From CAVUPF01 sp963803755 (lineage in GTDB: Bacteria; Actinomycetota; Thermoleophilia; Solirubrobacterales; 70-9), in NCBI GenBank assembly GCA_963803755.1, contig CAWDNP010000011.1:387956-451955 (forward strand): a stretch of DNA of 64,000 bases, written 5' to 3'. A program made the position numbers and the translations under genes. Numbering within the stretch: position 1 is the stretch's first letter; each line of letters starts with the position of its first letter. Shown here piece by piece: positions 8,093 through 15,199 of the stretch. The notes under the pieces were generated by a model that saw only the letters and a program-made list of their open reading frames with translations, ran no database searches and was not told the DNA's origin.

Positions 8093-8761
8093 TCAGCCAG
8101 GTTCCTCAGCAGGCGACCGCCAGACCTCACCCCGGAGCACCCGCTCAAAGCCGACCCAAAGGGCGTTCATCGCGGTGGCGACCACCCGCTCTCGAGGCAC
8201 TTGCGGGTGTTCGTGCCACCAGATAGCCAAACCTTGGAGGACGCCGCGCAGGACCACCCAGGCCATGTCCAGTCCCTCACCGTCCACTGAGCCGGCGACC
8301 CCATCGGCACCCGGCTCGGCGGCGAAGAGGGGAAGGATCGCGTCGCGGCTCCGGGCGGCCACCTTGAGGTGCATGGCGGCGATCTCAGGATCACCAGTGG
8401 TGTCGCGAAAGAGCATCCGCCCAGCGAAGGGGTTCGCCTCGATGTAGGCAAACCAGGAGTCAAACGAGCGCGCGACTCGCCGCCCGGGCGGATCCTCGCC
8501 GACGAAATTGCTGCTCCATACCTGGCGCAGATCGGCGAAGTGGCGTTCCAGCAAGCACTTGTAGAGGTCTTGCTTTGAATCGAAGTGGTCGTAGACAACC
8601 GGCGGCGTCACTCCCGACCGCCTCGCAATCTCCTCGACCGTGGCCCCCTGGTAGCCACGCTCGGCGAACACCTCTGTTGCGGCCTTGACGATCACCTCGC
8701 GACGCGACGCGGCGGTCAGGCGCTTCCGGGGTTTCGCTCTCTGCTCGGTCTCGGTTGACAA
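8093..8761 (-). CDS. TetR family transcriptional regulator
   Basis: About 222 residues. The N-terminal HTH is clear: REVIVKAATEVFAERGYQG, then TVEEIARRSGVTPPVVYDHF with the typical recognition helix and FDSKQDLY. The C-terminal half is a ligand-binding all-helical domain of unknown specificity. TTG 8761 is chosen as start because it leaves the operators outside the gene; GTG 8770 and GTG 8806 are in frame, but the latter would put operator sequence in the coding region. The gene faces the CrtA-like gene across 75 bases with two operators, so autoregulation and repression of the neighbour are likely. Confidence 0.88.
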   Translation of the reverse strand: MSTETEQRAKPRKRLTAASRREVIVKAATEVFAERGYQGATVEEIARRSGVTPPVVYDHFDSKQDLYKCLLERHFADLRQVWSSNFVGEDPPGRRVARSFDSWFAYIEANPFAGRMLFRDTTGDPEIAAMHLKVAARSRDAILPLFAAEPGADGVAGSVDGEGLDMAWVVLRGVLQGLAIWWHEHPQVPRERVVATAMNALWVGFERVLRGEVWRSPAEEPG

Positions 8762-8777
8762 CCTAGGCACTCCTAGG
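8762..8777. promoter_or_regulatory. Operator 1 for the TetR regulator
   Basis: CCTAGGCACTCCTAGG is a palindrome with two CCTAGG half-sites and a 4-bp spacer, immediately before the TTG start of tetR. The half-sites match operator 2 in sequence and spacing. Binding here should repress tetR itself. Confidence 0.7.
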
Positions 8778-8794
8778 TACGGTTCCGGCCACTT

Positions 8795-8810
8795 CCTAGT
8801 TATCACTAGG
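8795..8810. promoter_or_regulatory. Operator 2 for the TetR regulator
   Basis: CCTAGTTATCACTAGG is a perfect 6-bp inverted repeat with a 4-bp spacer, 33 bp from operator 1 (about three helical turns). It overlaps TAGGTT (8807-8812), the best -10 candidate for the divergent gene at 8837. Confidence 0.7.
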
Positions 8811-8836
8811 TTAGAGCTTCGGGCGGAAGGAGCCGC

Positions 8837-9529
8837 ATGATCGTCTCAGTGCATCTCGCCAACGTCGGCTGGCGCGCGGCGCCCCGCTTCCTGCGCGGTA
8901 AATCAGACCTCTCCGCGGTTGCAGGGCTGCGCTACGCGGAGACCACGCTCACCGCGCCGCTTAGCGAAAGCCTCCTCCCCTCCCCAAGGCCCGGCCGGGT
9001 CGGGCTGATCGCATCCTGGGATGACGATAAAGCGCTGGATGAGTTCTCCGCCACCCACCCGCTCGCCGAGCAGCTCTCCGGCGGCTGGCACGTGCGACTG
9101 GAGCCGCTGCGCGTCTACGGCGCCTGGTCGGGGATGCTCGACCTCCCCGCGCAGGAGCTCCCGGTCGCCGATGAGGATCCGGTGGCTGTATTGACGCTCG
9201 GTCAGCTCCGGCTCCGCCGTGTGCGCCCGTTCCTGCGGGCAAGCGCTCGGGCCGAGGGTGAGGCAATCGCAGATCCGGCGCTGCTGGCCTCGACCGGCCT
9301 GGCGCGCCCGCCGCGAATGGTCGCGACGTTCTCGCTCTGGCGAAGCGCCAAGGAGATGCGCGACTACGCTTACGGCCGCAGCGGTGGAGCGCACCCGGCT
9401 GCGATCAGTGCCCATCGGGCCGAGCCGTTTCACCATGAGTCCGCATTCGTGCGCTTCCGGCCGTATGCATCGGTGGGGCGCTGGGGCAGGAACGACCCGC
9501 TCGCCGCCGCGGTGGCTACAGCAGCCTGA
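8837..9529 (+). CDS. CrtA-like (spheroidene monooxygenase-like) protein
   Basis: 230 residues. The C-terminal half TFSLWRSAKEMRDYAYGRSG, followed by a His-containing stretch and VRFRPYASVGRW, resembles the CrtA/spheroidene-monooxygenase-like family, which has a dimeric alpha-beta barrel fold; the N-terminus (VHLANVGWRAAPRFLRG and GLRYAETTLTAPL) fits as well. No carotenoid genes are nearby, so a carotenoid substrate is not supported. The ATG at 8837 follows a good ribosome site GGAAGGAG. It is divergent from tetR and probably repressed by it, hinting at an inducible detoxifying or modifying role. Confidence 0.6.
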   Translation: MIVSVHLANVGWRAAPRFLRGKSDLSAVAGLRYAETTLTAPLSESLLPSPRPGRVGLIASWDDDKALDEFSATHPLAEQLSGGWHVRLEPLRVYGAWSGMLDLPAQELPVADEDPVAVLTLGQLRLRRVRPFLRASARAEGEAIADPALLASTGLARPPRMVATFSLWRSAKEMRDYAYGRSGGAHPAAISAHRAEPFHHESAFVRFRPYASVGRWGRNDPLAAAVATAA

Positions 9530-9549
9530 CCTTGGACCGCCAGCAGGCT

Positions 9550-10557
9550 TCACCGCGTTCCGGCAGTGGAGGCGTGCGGCTGGGCACCCGATTCCTCCCG
9601 CTCCGACTCCTCCTGAGCCTGACGAATCAGGCCGCGCCAGTCGGTTGTGCGGAAAACGAGCAGGATCGCGGCAAGGCCGAGGATCACCGACCAGGCCGCC
9701 ATCGCGATCTGCGTCCCGACCGAGAAAGAGAGCACCGCGGTACGTGACGGCCCGGCCAGGGTCGCCACCAGCAGCGCCTGTTGAGCGCCAGCGCCGCCGG
9801 GCGTGAGGGGAATGATTGTCGAGATCGACTGAACGCTCATCACCAACATCACGTTGCCAACCGAACCGGCGAGCCCGAACGCCTCAAGAAAGAACCAGAA
9901 GGCGGCGAAACGGCAGAGCCAGCCGATCCCCTGCCAAGCGGCGACCTCACGCAGGTAGCGGCGCGGCTGGGCAAGGATGAGACCCCCCTGCCTGACCCTG
10001 GCCCAGAAGCGGCGAACGTGGTGGGCAAGGTAGTAGATCGCCACCGCGATAGTGAGCAGCAGTGCTCCCGTCGTAATCGCAAACGCCTGCGGGTGGTCGG
10101 CCCAGAAGGAGATCTCGAAAGCCGGCAGGTGCGGGAGTTCGGGCAGGCTGGGCAGCAGGCCCTGGCTACTGGCGTAGAGGAAGACGAGCAAGCCCGCAGC
10201 GACATCGAAGATGGACTGGACGAAGAAGGAGGAGGTGATTGCCGGGTAGGAGGAGCCGGGGATCTGGCGCTTGACCAGGAAGACCTTGGTGACGTCCCCG
10301 GCGTGGGCCGGGATCACAGCGTTGATCCCGGCCCCCGCCAGGTAGGCGGCACAGAGGCGTGGGAAGGAGATGCGAGTGCCGGGGTAAGCGGCCCGTAACA
10401 CGTTGCGCCAGGACCACGCCCGCGCCAGCTGCATCGCCAGTAGGAACCCCAGCGCGACCGCGAAGGGCGTCCAGTGGATGTCAGTGAGATGCTTGAAGAA
10501 CGCGGTGGCGGCGTTGAAAAAAGAGTTGAAGCTGGAGGCGAGATCGGCTGGTTGCAT
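9550..10557 (-). CDS. Flippase-like / lysylphosphatidylglycerol synthase membrane-domain protein
   Basis: 335 residues with about eight membrane helices, matching the UPF0104/AglD-MprF membrane domain family. Family hallmarks seen are GAGINAVIPAHAGDVTKVFL near residue 75 and SISTIIPLTPGGAGAQQALL near residue 245, the paired polar motifs of this family. Relatives act in lipid or lipid-linked sugar translocation, but the substrate here is unknown. No aminoacyl-transfer domain is attached. ATG 10557 lies 7 nt after TAGTGT, so it is likely leaderless and shares its -10 with the divergent sulfotransferase. Confidence 0.82.
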   Translation of the reverse strand: MQPADLASSFNSFFNAATAFFKHLTDIHWTPFAVALGFLLAMQLARAWSWRNVLRAAYPGTRISFPRLCAAYLAGAGINAVIPAHAGDVTKVFLVKRQIPGSSYPAITSSFFVQSIFDVAAGLLVFLYASSQGLLPSLPELPHLPAFEISFWADHPQAFAITTGALLLTIAVAIYYLAHHVRRFWARVRQGGLILAQPRRYLREVAAWQGIGWLCRFAAFWFFLEAFGLAGSVGNVMLVMSVQSISTIIPLTPGGAGAQQALLVATLAGPSRTAVLSFSVGTQIAMAAWSVILGLAAILLVFRTTDWRGLIRQAQEESEREESGAQPHASTAGTR

Positions 10558-10563
10558 CGCAGC

Positions 10564-10570
10564 TACACTA
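10564..10570. promoter_or_regulatory. Symmetric -10 element serving both strands
   Basis: TACACTA supplies TACACT on the plus strand (9 nt before GTG 10579) and TAGTGT on the minus strand (7 nt before ATG 10557). It is the second case of this arrangement in the window, after TACGCTA at 7040. Confidence 0.5.
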
Positions 10571-10578
10571 GCCCGCTC

Positions 10579-11568
10579 GTGTCAGAGGCCGAGACGCAGA
10601 TCCCGTCCACCCAGATCCCGCCTGACCCAGCCGATGAGGCGATGTGCGCACGGGCCCGCGAGCGCTACACGGCCGACCGGAGCAGCGGCTTCCGACGTCG
10701 CCGCAAGCGACACGCCGCGCTTCCGAACCTGATCATCATCGGCGGGCTGAAGTGCGGCACGACCAGCATCCACCACTACCTCGGGCTGCACCCGGAGATC
10801 CAGATGTCGAAGCCCAAGGAGCTGAACTTCTTCGTCAAGGAGCTGAACTGGGACCTGGGGCTCGACTGGTACGCCAGCCGCTTCGATGACCGATTCGGGG
10901 TGCGGGGCGAGTCCTCCCCCCACTACACGAACCTGCCCCGCTTCGGTGGGGTTGCTGGGCGCATCCACGAGCACTGCCCCGACGCGCGGCTGATCTACAT
11001 GGTGCGCGACCCGATCGAGCGCATCCTCTCCCACTGGGTGCACGCGACCGGGGCGGGGTATGAGACCCGCGAGATGGTCGCAACCCTCTCAGAGCCTGAC
11101 TCCTCCTACATACAGCGATCGATGTACTGGATGCAGCTCCAGCCCTACCTAGAGCGCTTCGACCGCGCCCAGATCGAGACCATCACCCAAGAGGAGCTTC
11201 AGGCCGAACGGGAGGCGACGTTGCGCAAGGCGTTCGCCTTCGCCGAGGTCGATGAGGGGTTCACTTCCGAGCAGTTCGGCCGCGAGTGGGAGAAGTCGGC
11301 CGCAAAGCAGGGCGACAAATACCAGCTGATGGAGAGGCTGATCAAGCTGCCTGGCTTCCGCTCCTTTGACCGCAACTTCGACCGCCTGCCCGAGTCGATG
11401 CGCTGGATCGTCGAGAAGGTCGTCCACGATCCCGAGAAGCCGTCGGCGCCCAAGCCGAAGCTGCCCGACGACCTATTCGAGACGCTCCGCGGCCGCTACG
11501 GCGAGGATGTCGCGGCCCTACAGCGTTTCGCCGGTCGCGAGTTCGCCGGCTGGAACAACTACTCCTGA
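10579..11568 (+). CDS. Sulfotransferase (PAPS-dependent) family protein
   Basis: 329 residues from GTG 10579. PAPS-dependent sulfotransferases move a sulfuryl group to an alcohol, sugar or lipid. The 5'-phosphosulfate loop is present as IIGGLKCGTTSIHHYLGLHP and the 3'-phosphate motif as MVRDPIERILSHWVH, in the correct order about 80 residues apart. The next-best start is ATG 10642, which would shorten it by 21 residues. No N-terminal membrane anchor is seen, so it is probably cytoplasmic. Sharing a promoter with a flippase-like protein suggests, without proving it, that the two handle a sulfated lipid or glycolipid. Confidence 0.85.
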   Translation: MSEAETQIPSTQIPPDPADEAMCARARERYTADRSSGFRRRRKRHAALPNLIIIGGLKCGTTSIHHYLGLHPEIQMSKPKELNFFVKELNWDLGLDWYASRFDDRFGVRGESSPHYTNLPRFGGVAGRIHEHCPDARLIYMVRDPIERILSHWVHATGAGYETREMVATLSEPDSSYIQRSMYWMQLQPYLERFDRAQIETITQEELQAEREATLRKAFAFAEVDEGFTSEQFGREWEKSAAKQGDKYQLMERLIKLPGFRSFDRNFDRLPESMRWIVEKVVHDPEKPSAPKPKLPDDLFETLRGRYGEDVAALQRFAGREFAGWNNYS

Positions 11569-11594
11569 ACAGCGACCCAGCGCCCGGCCCTCAC

Positions 11595-11600
11595 TAGGCT
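11595..11600 (+). promoter_or_regulatory. Leaderless -10 element of the RibD-like gene
   Basis: TAGGCT, 7 nt, then ATG 11608. Confidence 0.5.
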
Positions 11601-11607
11601 CCGGCCG

Positions 11608-12339
11608 ATGCAACGCCTGCTTCCCGATCCCGGCCCGACCACGGTGGAGCGACAGCTCGACTCCTACCGCCCCTGGGAGGAGCCAAGCGATGATCGCCCG
11701 TTCGTCGCCGTCAACTTCGCTACCACCGTCGATGGGCGGGCGGCGATCGGCGGCGTCTCCGGGCCGATCGGCTCTGCCGCGGACACCGGGATGCTGGCTG
11801 GGTTGCGGACCCGCTTCGACGCCGTGATGATCGGGGCGGGGACGATGCGGGCCGAGCGCTACGGGCGGCTGATCTCCAGCCAGGAGCAGCGGGAGCGCCG
11901 CGAGCGGATCGGCCTGCCTCACGATCCGCTGATGGTAATCGTCAGCGGCCGGCTCGACTTGCCCTGGGACGCGCCGCTGTTCAGCACCGGGGGCGGGCGG
12001 GTGCTGGTCTTCACTGCCTCAGAGGCCGAGCCGCCGCAGACCGCGACATCGCTGCGGGTCATCCGCCACGAGGGCTTCGTCGACATCGTCGAGGCGCTTC
12101 GCCACTTGCGCCACGAGCGCGGCATCCGGGCGCTGCTTTGCGAGGGGGGGCCGGGTCTGCACGGCGAGCTGGAGAGAGGCAAGCTAGTCGATGACCTCTT
12201 CCTGACGATCGCCCCGAAGCTGGCGGGGGGCAAGGCGCCTCGCATCCTCGAGGGCGAGCTGCCGGTGGTGGCCGAGCTGGAGCTGGCCTGGCTGCTAGAG
12301 GAAGACGGCGAGCTGTTCGCGCGCTACCGTCGCCGCTGA
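11608..12339 (+). CDS. RibD C-terminal / dihydrofolate reductase-fold pyrimidine reductase-like protein
   Basis: 243 residues forming one DHFR-like reductase domain of the RibD C-terminal family. Typical stretches are VAVNFATTVDGRAAIGG, DAVMIGAGTMRAERYG and the late LLCEGGPGLHGEL (NADPH-binding glycines). RibD's reductase half converts a diaminopyrimidine in riboflavin synthesis, but many actinobacterial stand-alone relatives reduce other compounds. No deaminase half and no rib genes are present, so I do not call ribD. It is leaderless and upstream of the acyl-CoA dehydrogenase by 42 bases. Confidence 0.82.
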   Translation: MQRLLPDPGPTTVERQLDSYRPWEEPSDDRPFVAVNFATTVDGRAAIGGVSGPIGSAADTGMLAGLRTRFDAVMIGAGTMRAERYGRLISSQEQRERRERIGLPHDPLMVIVSGRLDLPWDAPLFSTGGGRVLVFTASEAEPPQTATSLRVIRHEGFVDIVEALRHLRHERGIRALLCEGGPGLHGELERGKLVDDLFLTIAPKLAGGKAPRILEGELPVVAELELAWLLEEDGELFARYRRR

Positions 12340-12381
12340 GCTAGCGTTCTCCCGGCCCGAGCCCCGAGGAGAGGACGCCCG

Positions 12382-13644
12382 ATGGACTTCACCCCCAGCC
12401 CCCAGGTAGAGACCCTGCGCGAGCGCATCCTCGACTTTATGGAGGAGCGTATATACCCCCAGGAGCGGGAGATCATGGAGGCGCTAGACGCCGAGGTCGG
12501 CCCCGGCGTCCCCTACCCGGAGGTCCTGGTCGAGGTCCGCGAGCGAGCCCGCTCCGAGGGCCTTTGGAACCTGTTCATGCCCGACGAGCACTACGGCCCA
12601 GGGCTGGCCAACTGGGAGTACGGGCTGCTCTGCGAGGAGATGGGGCGCAGCCCGGCGGCGGCGCCGATGGCCTTCAACTGCGCAGCGCCAGACACCGGCA
12701 ACATGGAGATCCTCGCTGAGCACGGCAGCGAGGAGCAGCGGGGGCGCTGGCTTGAGCCGCTGCTGGAGGGCCAGATCCGCTCCTGCTTCTCGATGACCGA
12801 GCCCGAGGTGTCGGGCTCCGACCCGACCCTCTTACAGGCGCGCGCCGTGCGCGACGGCGATGAGTGGGTGATCACCGGCCACAAGTGGTTCACCTCCGGC
12901 GCAGTCGGCGCCGAACTGGCGATCGCGATGGTCGTCACCGACCCCGACGCTCACCCCTATGCGCGCGCCTCGATGATCTGCGTCCCCACCGACACGCCGG
13001 GCTTTAACCTCGTCCGCCCGATCCCGGTGATGGGCCATGACCGCGGCCCCGGGCACTGCGAGATCCGCTACGAAGGGTGCCGCGTGCCGGTGTCGAACCT
13101 CCTCGGCGAACAGGGCATGGGCTTCGCCGTCGCCCAGGACCGCCTCGGCCCCGGCCGCATCCACCACTGCATGCGGGCGATCGGCACCGCCGAGCGGGCG
13201 CTGGAGATGATGTGCCGCCGCGCCAACGAGCGCCAGGCCTTCGGCGGCCCGCTCGCCGACAAGCAGTTCGTGCAGGAGTCGGTCGCTACCTCGCGGATGG
13301 AGATCGACCAGGCCCGCCTGCTCACCCTCTACGCCGCCTGGAAGATGGACACCGAGGGCAAGCGGGCGGCCCGTCAGGCGATCTCCGCGATCAAGGTCGT
13401 CGCCGCCAACATGGTCATGGACGTCCTCGACCGCGCGATCCAGGTCCACGGTTCGCTCGGCATGACCGACGACACCCCCCTGGCGGCGCTGTGGCGCTTT
13501 AGCCGTATGCTCCGCTTGGCAGACGGCCCCGACGAGGTCCACAAGATGGTCCTGGCCCGCCGTGAGCTGAACCGCTGGTCGAAGCGAGCCGAGGCCGAGA
13601 CCAGCGGCGATCTGACCACCAAACACGCCCCGCGGGCAATTTGA
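12382..13644 (+). CDS. Acyl-CoA dehydrogenase, ACAD10/11-like
   Basis: 420 residues, full length for the family. It oxidises acyl-CoA at the alpha-beta bond with FAD. Visible: the FAD/substrate segment CFSMTEPEVSGSD, GHKWFTSGA, and the C-terminal block VHGSLGMTDDTPLAALWR. The catalytic-base region reads LADGPDEVHK, the ACAD10/11 form, in place of YEGTxEIxR of classical short-chain enzymes. ACAD10/11 relatives act with an APH-type kinase on 4-hydroxyacyl-CoAs. Such a kinase gene lies 1.6 kb downstream on the other strand (15198-16285). A ribosome site GAGGAGAGG precedes ATG 12382. Confidence 0.9.
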   Translation: MDFTPSPQVETLRERILDFMEERIYPQEREIMEALDAEVGPGVPYPEVLVEVRERARSEGLWNLFMPDEHYGPGLANWEYGLLCEEMGRSPAAAPMAFNCAAPDTGNMEILAEHGSEEQRGRWLEPLLEGQIRSCFSMTEPEVSGSDPTLLQARAVRDGDEWVITGHKWFTSGAVGAELAIAMVVTDPDAHPYARASMICVPTDTPGFNLVRPIPVMGHDRGPGHCEIRYEGCRVPVSNLLGEQGMGFAVAQDRLGPGRIHHCMRAIGTAERALEMMCRRANERQAFGGPLADKQFVQESVATSRMEIDQARLLTLYAAWKMDTEGKRAARQAISAIKVVAANMVMDVLDRAIQVHGSLGMTDDTPLAALWRFSRMLRLADGPDEVHKMVLARRELNRWSKRAEAETSGDLTTKHAPRAI

Positions 13645-13674
13645 GAGTTTCAGAGGGCGGAAAGGAGAGTGTCG

Positions 13675-14121
13675 ATGACAGGAAAGGCCGACTTCAGCCA
13701 TGAGGAGTGGGAGGTCATCCTGGAGGGGCCGACGAGCGCCGGGATGATCGTCTCGACCGCCGAGCGCGGCGGCACCTTCCGCGAGGTCTTCGCGATGGCC
13801 AAGGCCTACACCGAGGCTCGCAAGGAGCACGGCGACTCCGCCCTCCTCGACGAGATCGTTTCGCACAAGCCCGCGATGGACCACGCCAAGGCCCACTCCC
13901 CCGAGGAGGTGAAGGAGCACGGCCTGCAGCGGATTCGAGAAGCGATCGCGCTGCTTAAGCAGAAGGCGACCCCCCAGGAGCTCGATGATTACCGACGCTT
14001 CATCACCTCGCTCGCGCAGCGAGTCGCTGGAGCAAAGACCGAGGGCAAGGACCAGCCGGTCAGCGACGCGGAGAGCGCCGCGATTGCCGAGATCACCCAG
14101 GCCCTGGGGGCAGCGGCTTGA
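13675..14121 (+). CDS. Conserved helical protein of unknown function (148 aa)
   Basis: Mostly helical and charged, beginning TGKADFSHEEWEVILEG and ending in ESAAIAEITQALGAAA. The pattern of helices and the final acidic helix resembles TerB-like folds, but the match is too weak to assign. ATG 13675 is preferred over GTG 13669 because the strong ribosome site AAAGGAG (13661-13667) is 7 nt before it. It follows the acyl-CoA dehydrogenase by 30 bases and is probably cotranscribed. Confidence 0.72.
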   Translation: MTGKADFSHEEWEVILEGPTSAGMIVSTAERGGTFREVFAMAKAYTEARKEHGDSALLDEIVSHKPAMDHAKAHSPEEVKEHGLQRIREAIALLKQKATPQELDDYRRFITSLAQRVAGAKTEGKDQPVSDAESAAIAEITQALGAAA

Positions 14122-14237
14122 GACCGAAGATCGCCGCGGCCGTGCTAGTGACCGCGGCACTGCTCGAGGACGGCACGACGATCTCGGGTAGCTCACACAT
14201 CATCGCCTGGGCCGAAGGGAACCCTCCAGCCGAGTAA
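14118..14237 (+). CDS. Possible 39-residue peptide coupled to the preceding gene
   Basis: TTG 14118 overlaps the stop of the preceding gene as TTGA and opens a 39-residue frame (RPKIAAAVLVTAALLEDG, then IIAWAEGNPPAE before TAA). The overlap and a non-arginine-rich composition hint at a real coupled peptide, but it could be chance. No family recognised. Confidence 0.25.
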   Translation: MRPKIAAAVLVTAALLEDGTTISGSSHIIAWAEGNPPAE

Positions 14238-14291
14238 TCGCACAGATTCGCGCCAAGCCTGGTGTATGTGTAAGTATACTCACCTTCCTGC

Positions 14292-14297
14292 TAAGAT
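14292..14297 (+). promoter_or_regulatory. Leaderless -10 element of the vapBC operon
   Basis: TAAGAT, then 6 nt, then ATG 14304. Just upstream, AGTATACT (14273-14280) is a perfect 8-bp palindrome in an AT-rich patch and could be part of an autoregulatory VapB operator. Confidence 0.5.
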
Positions 14298-14303
14298 ATG
14301 CAC

Positions 14304-14570
14304 ATGCTAAATCGACGACTTCAGGTTCTGGTCGACGACGAGCGCTATGAGCGGCTGGCGCAGGAGTCGGAGCGCACCGGCGCACCGGTTGGTGAGCTCG
14401 TGCGGCGGGCGATCGACCATGAGTTCCCGCGGTCCAGCCGCGACCCCGAGCGGGAACGCGCAGGCCGAGCGCTGCTCGCGATGCCGCCTCCGCCAGATCC
14501 GGAGCCCGACTGGGAGGAGCAAAAGCGGGAGATGCTCGACGCTCCAATGCGCAAGTGGGAAGACGCATGA
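14304..14570 (+). CDS. vapB: Antitoxin, ribbon-helix-helix (VapB-like)
   Basis: 88 residues. The N-terminus LNRRLQVLVDDERYERLAQE followed by GAPVGELVRRAIDHEF is a ribbon-helix-helix DNA-binding domain, and the C-terminal tail (PDWEEQKREMLDAP) is the acidic, flexible part that would bind and block the toxin. It overlaps the toxin gene by ATGA. ATG 14304 is preferred over ATG 14298 from the leaderless geometry. Expected to repress its own promoter together with VapC. Confidence 0.85.
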   Translation: MLNRRLQVLVDDERYERLAQESERTGAPVGELVRRAIDHEFPRSSRDPERERAGRALLAMPPPPDPEPDWEEQKREMLDAPMRKWEDA

Positions 14571-15004
14571 GGCGCTTCCTCTACGACACTTCCATATTCA
14601 GCTACGCCCTGGGAGGCGATCATCCCTACAGAGAGCCGTGTCGCGAGATCGTGAAGAGGGCAACCGTCGGCAAGTTGCACGGGGAGGCCAGCGCGGATCT
14701 CATTCAGGAGCTCGCCCATCAAAGGCTCCGCCGGACCGGAGACCGCGCCAGCGTCGCCAGATCTGTGCGAAACGTCGCCAAGCTCGTCCAGCTACACCCG
14801 CTTGAGCCCGACGACGTGCTGCGCGGAGTCGACCTCTTCGAGACAAACTCCAGACTCGACGCCCGCGACGCCGTCTTCGCTGCCTTGGCACTGAATCGAG
14901 GAATCGACGCGATCCTCGCGACTGATCGCGCCTTCGAGGAGATCGACGGACTCGAGCGAATCGACCCCGCCGACGAGAAAGCGCTCGCCGGCTTGAGCAG
15001 CTGA
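14567..15004 (+). CDS. vapC: PIN-domain ribonuclease toxin (VapC-like)
   Basis: 145 residues, the usual length of VapC. PIN-domain acidic residues are in place: FLYDTSIFSYAL near the N-terminus, the Glu in DLIQELAHQRL, the Asp in LDARDAVFAALAL and the Asp in ILATDRAFEEID. VapC toxins cleave specific RNAs, often initiator tRNA or the 23S sarcin-ricin loop. ATG 14567 overlaps the antitoxin stop (ATGA). The AT-richer upstream region and its position between metabolic genes fit a small horizontally mobile module. Confidence 0.88.
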   Translation: MRRFLYDTSIFSYALGGDHPYREPCREIVKRATVGKLHGEASADLIQELAHQRLRRTGDRASVARSVRNVAKLVQLHPLEPDDVLRGVDLFETNSRLDARDAVFAALALNRGIDAILATDRAFEEIDGLERIDPADEKALAGLSS

Positions 15005-15166
15005 ACCGGAGGAATCGACCGGAGGCACCCTGACCTACCTCGGGGGCTCAAGGATGCTCGACATCCCGCTGACAGCTTCGACCGCGAATTGGGAAGCTTG
15101 GCAAATCTGAAGGCAGCGTCGCCGCGTGGGGAGCTAGCTGAGCGTCACCGCAGGCGATCTGAGAAC

Positions 15167-15199
15167 GAGAGGAGGGCCAAGAGCCGCCCTCTTCCTCTC
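15167..15199. terminator. Bidirectional hairpin between vapC and the APH-type kinase gene
   Basis: GAGAGGAGGGC (15167-15177) pairs with GCCC (15186-15189) and TCCTCTC (15193-15199) with a small TCT bulge. It lies between convergent genes and overlaps the kinase stop codon. Confidence 0.45.
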
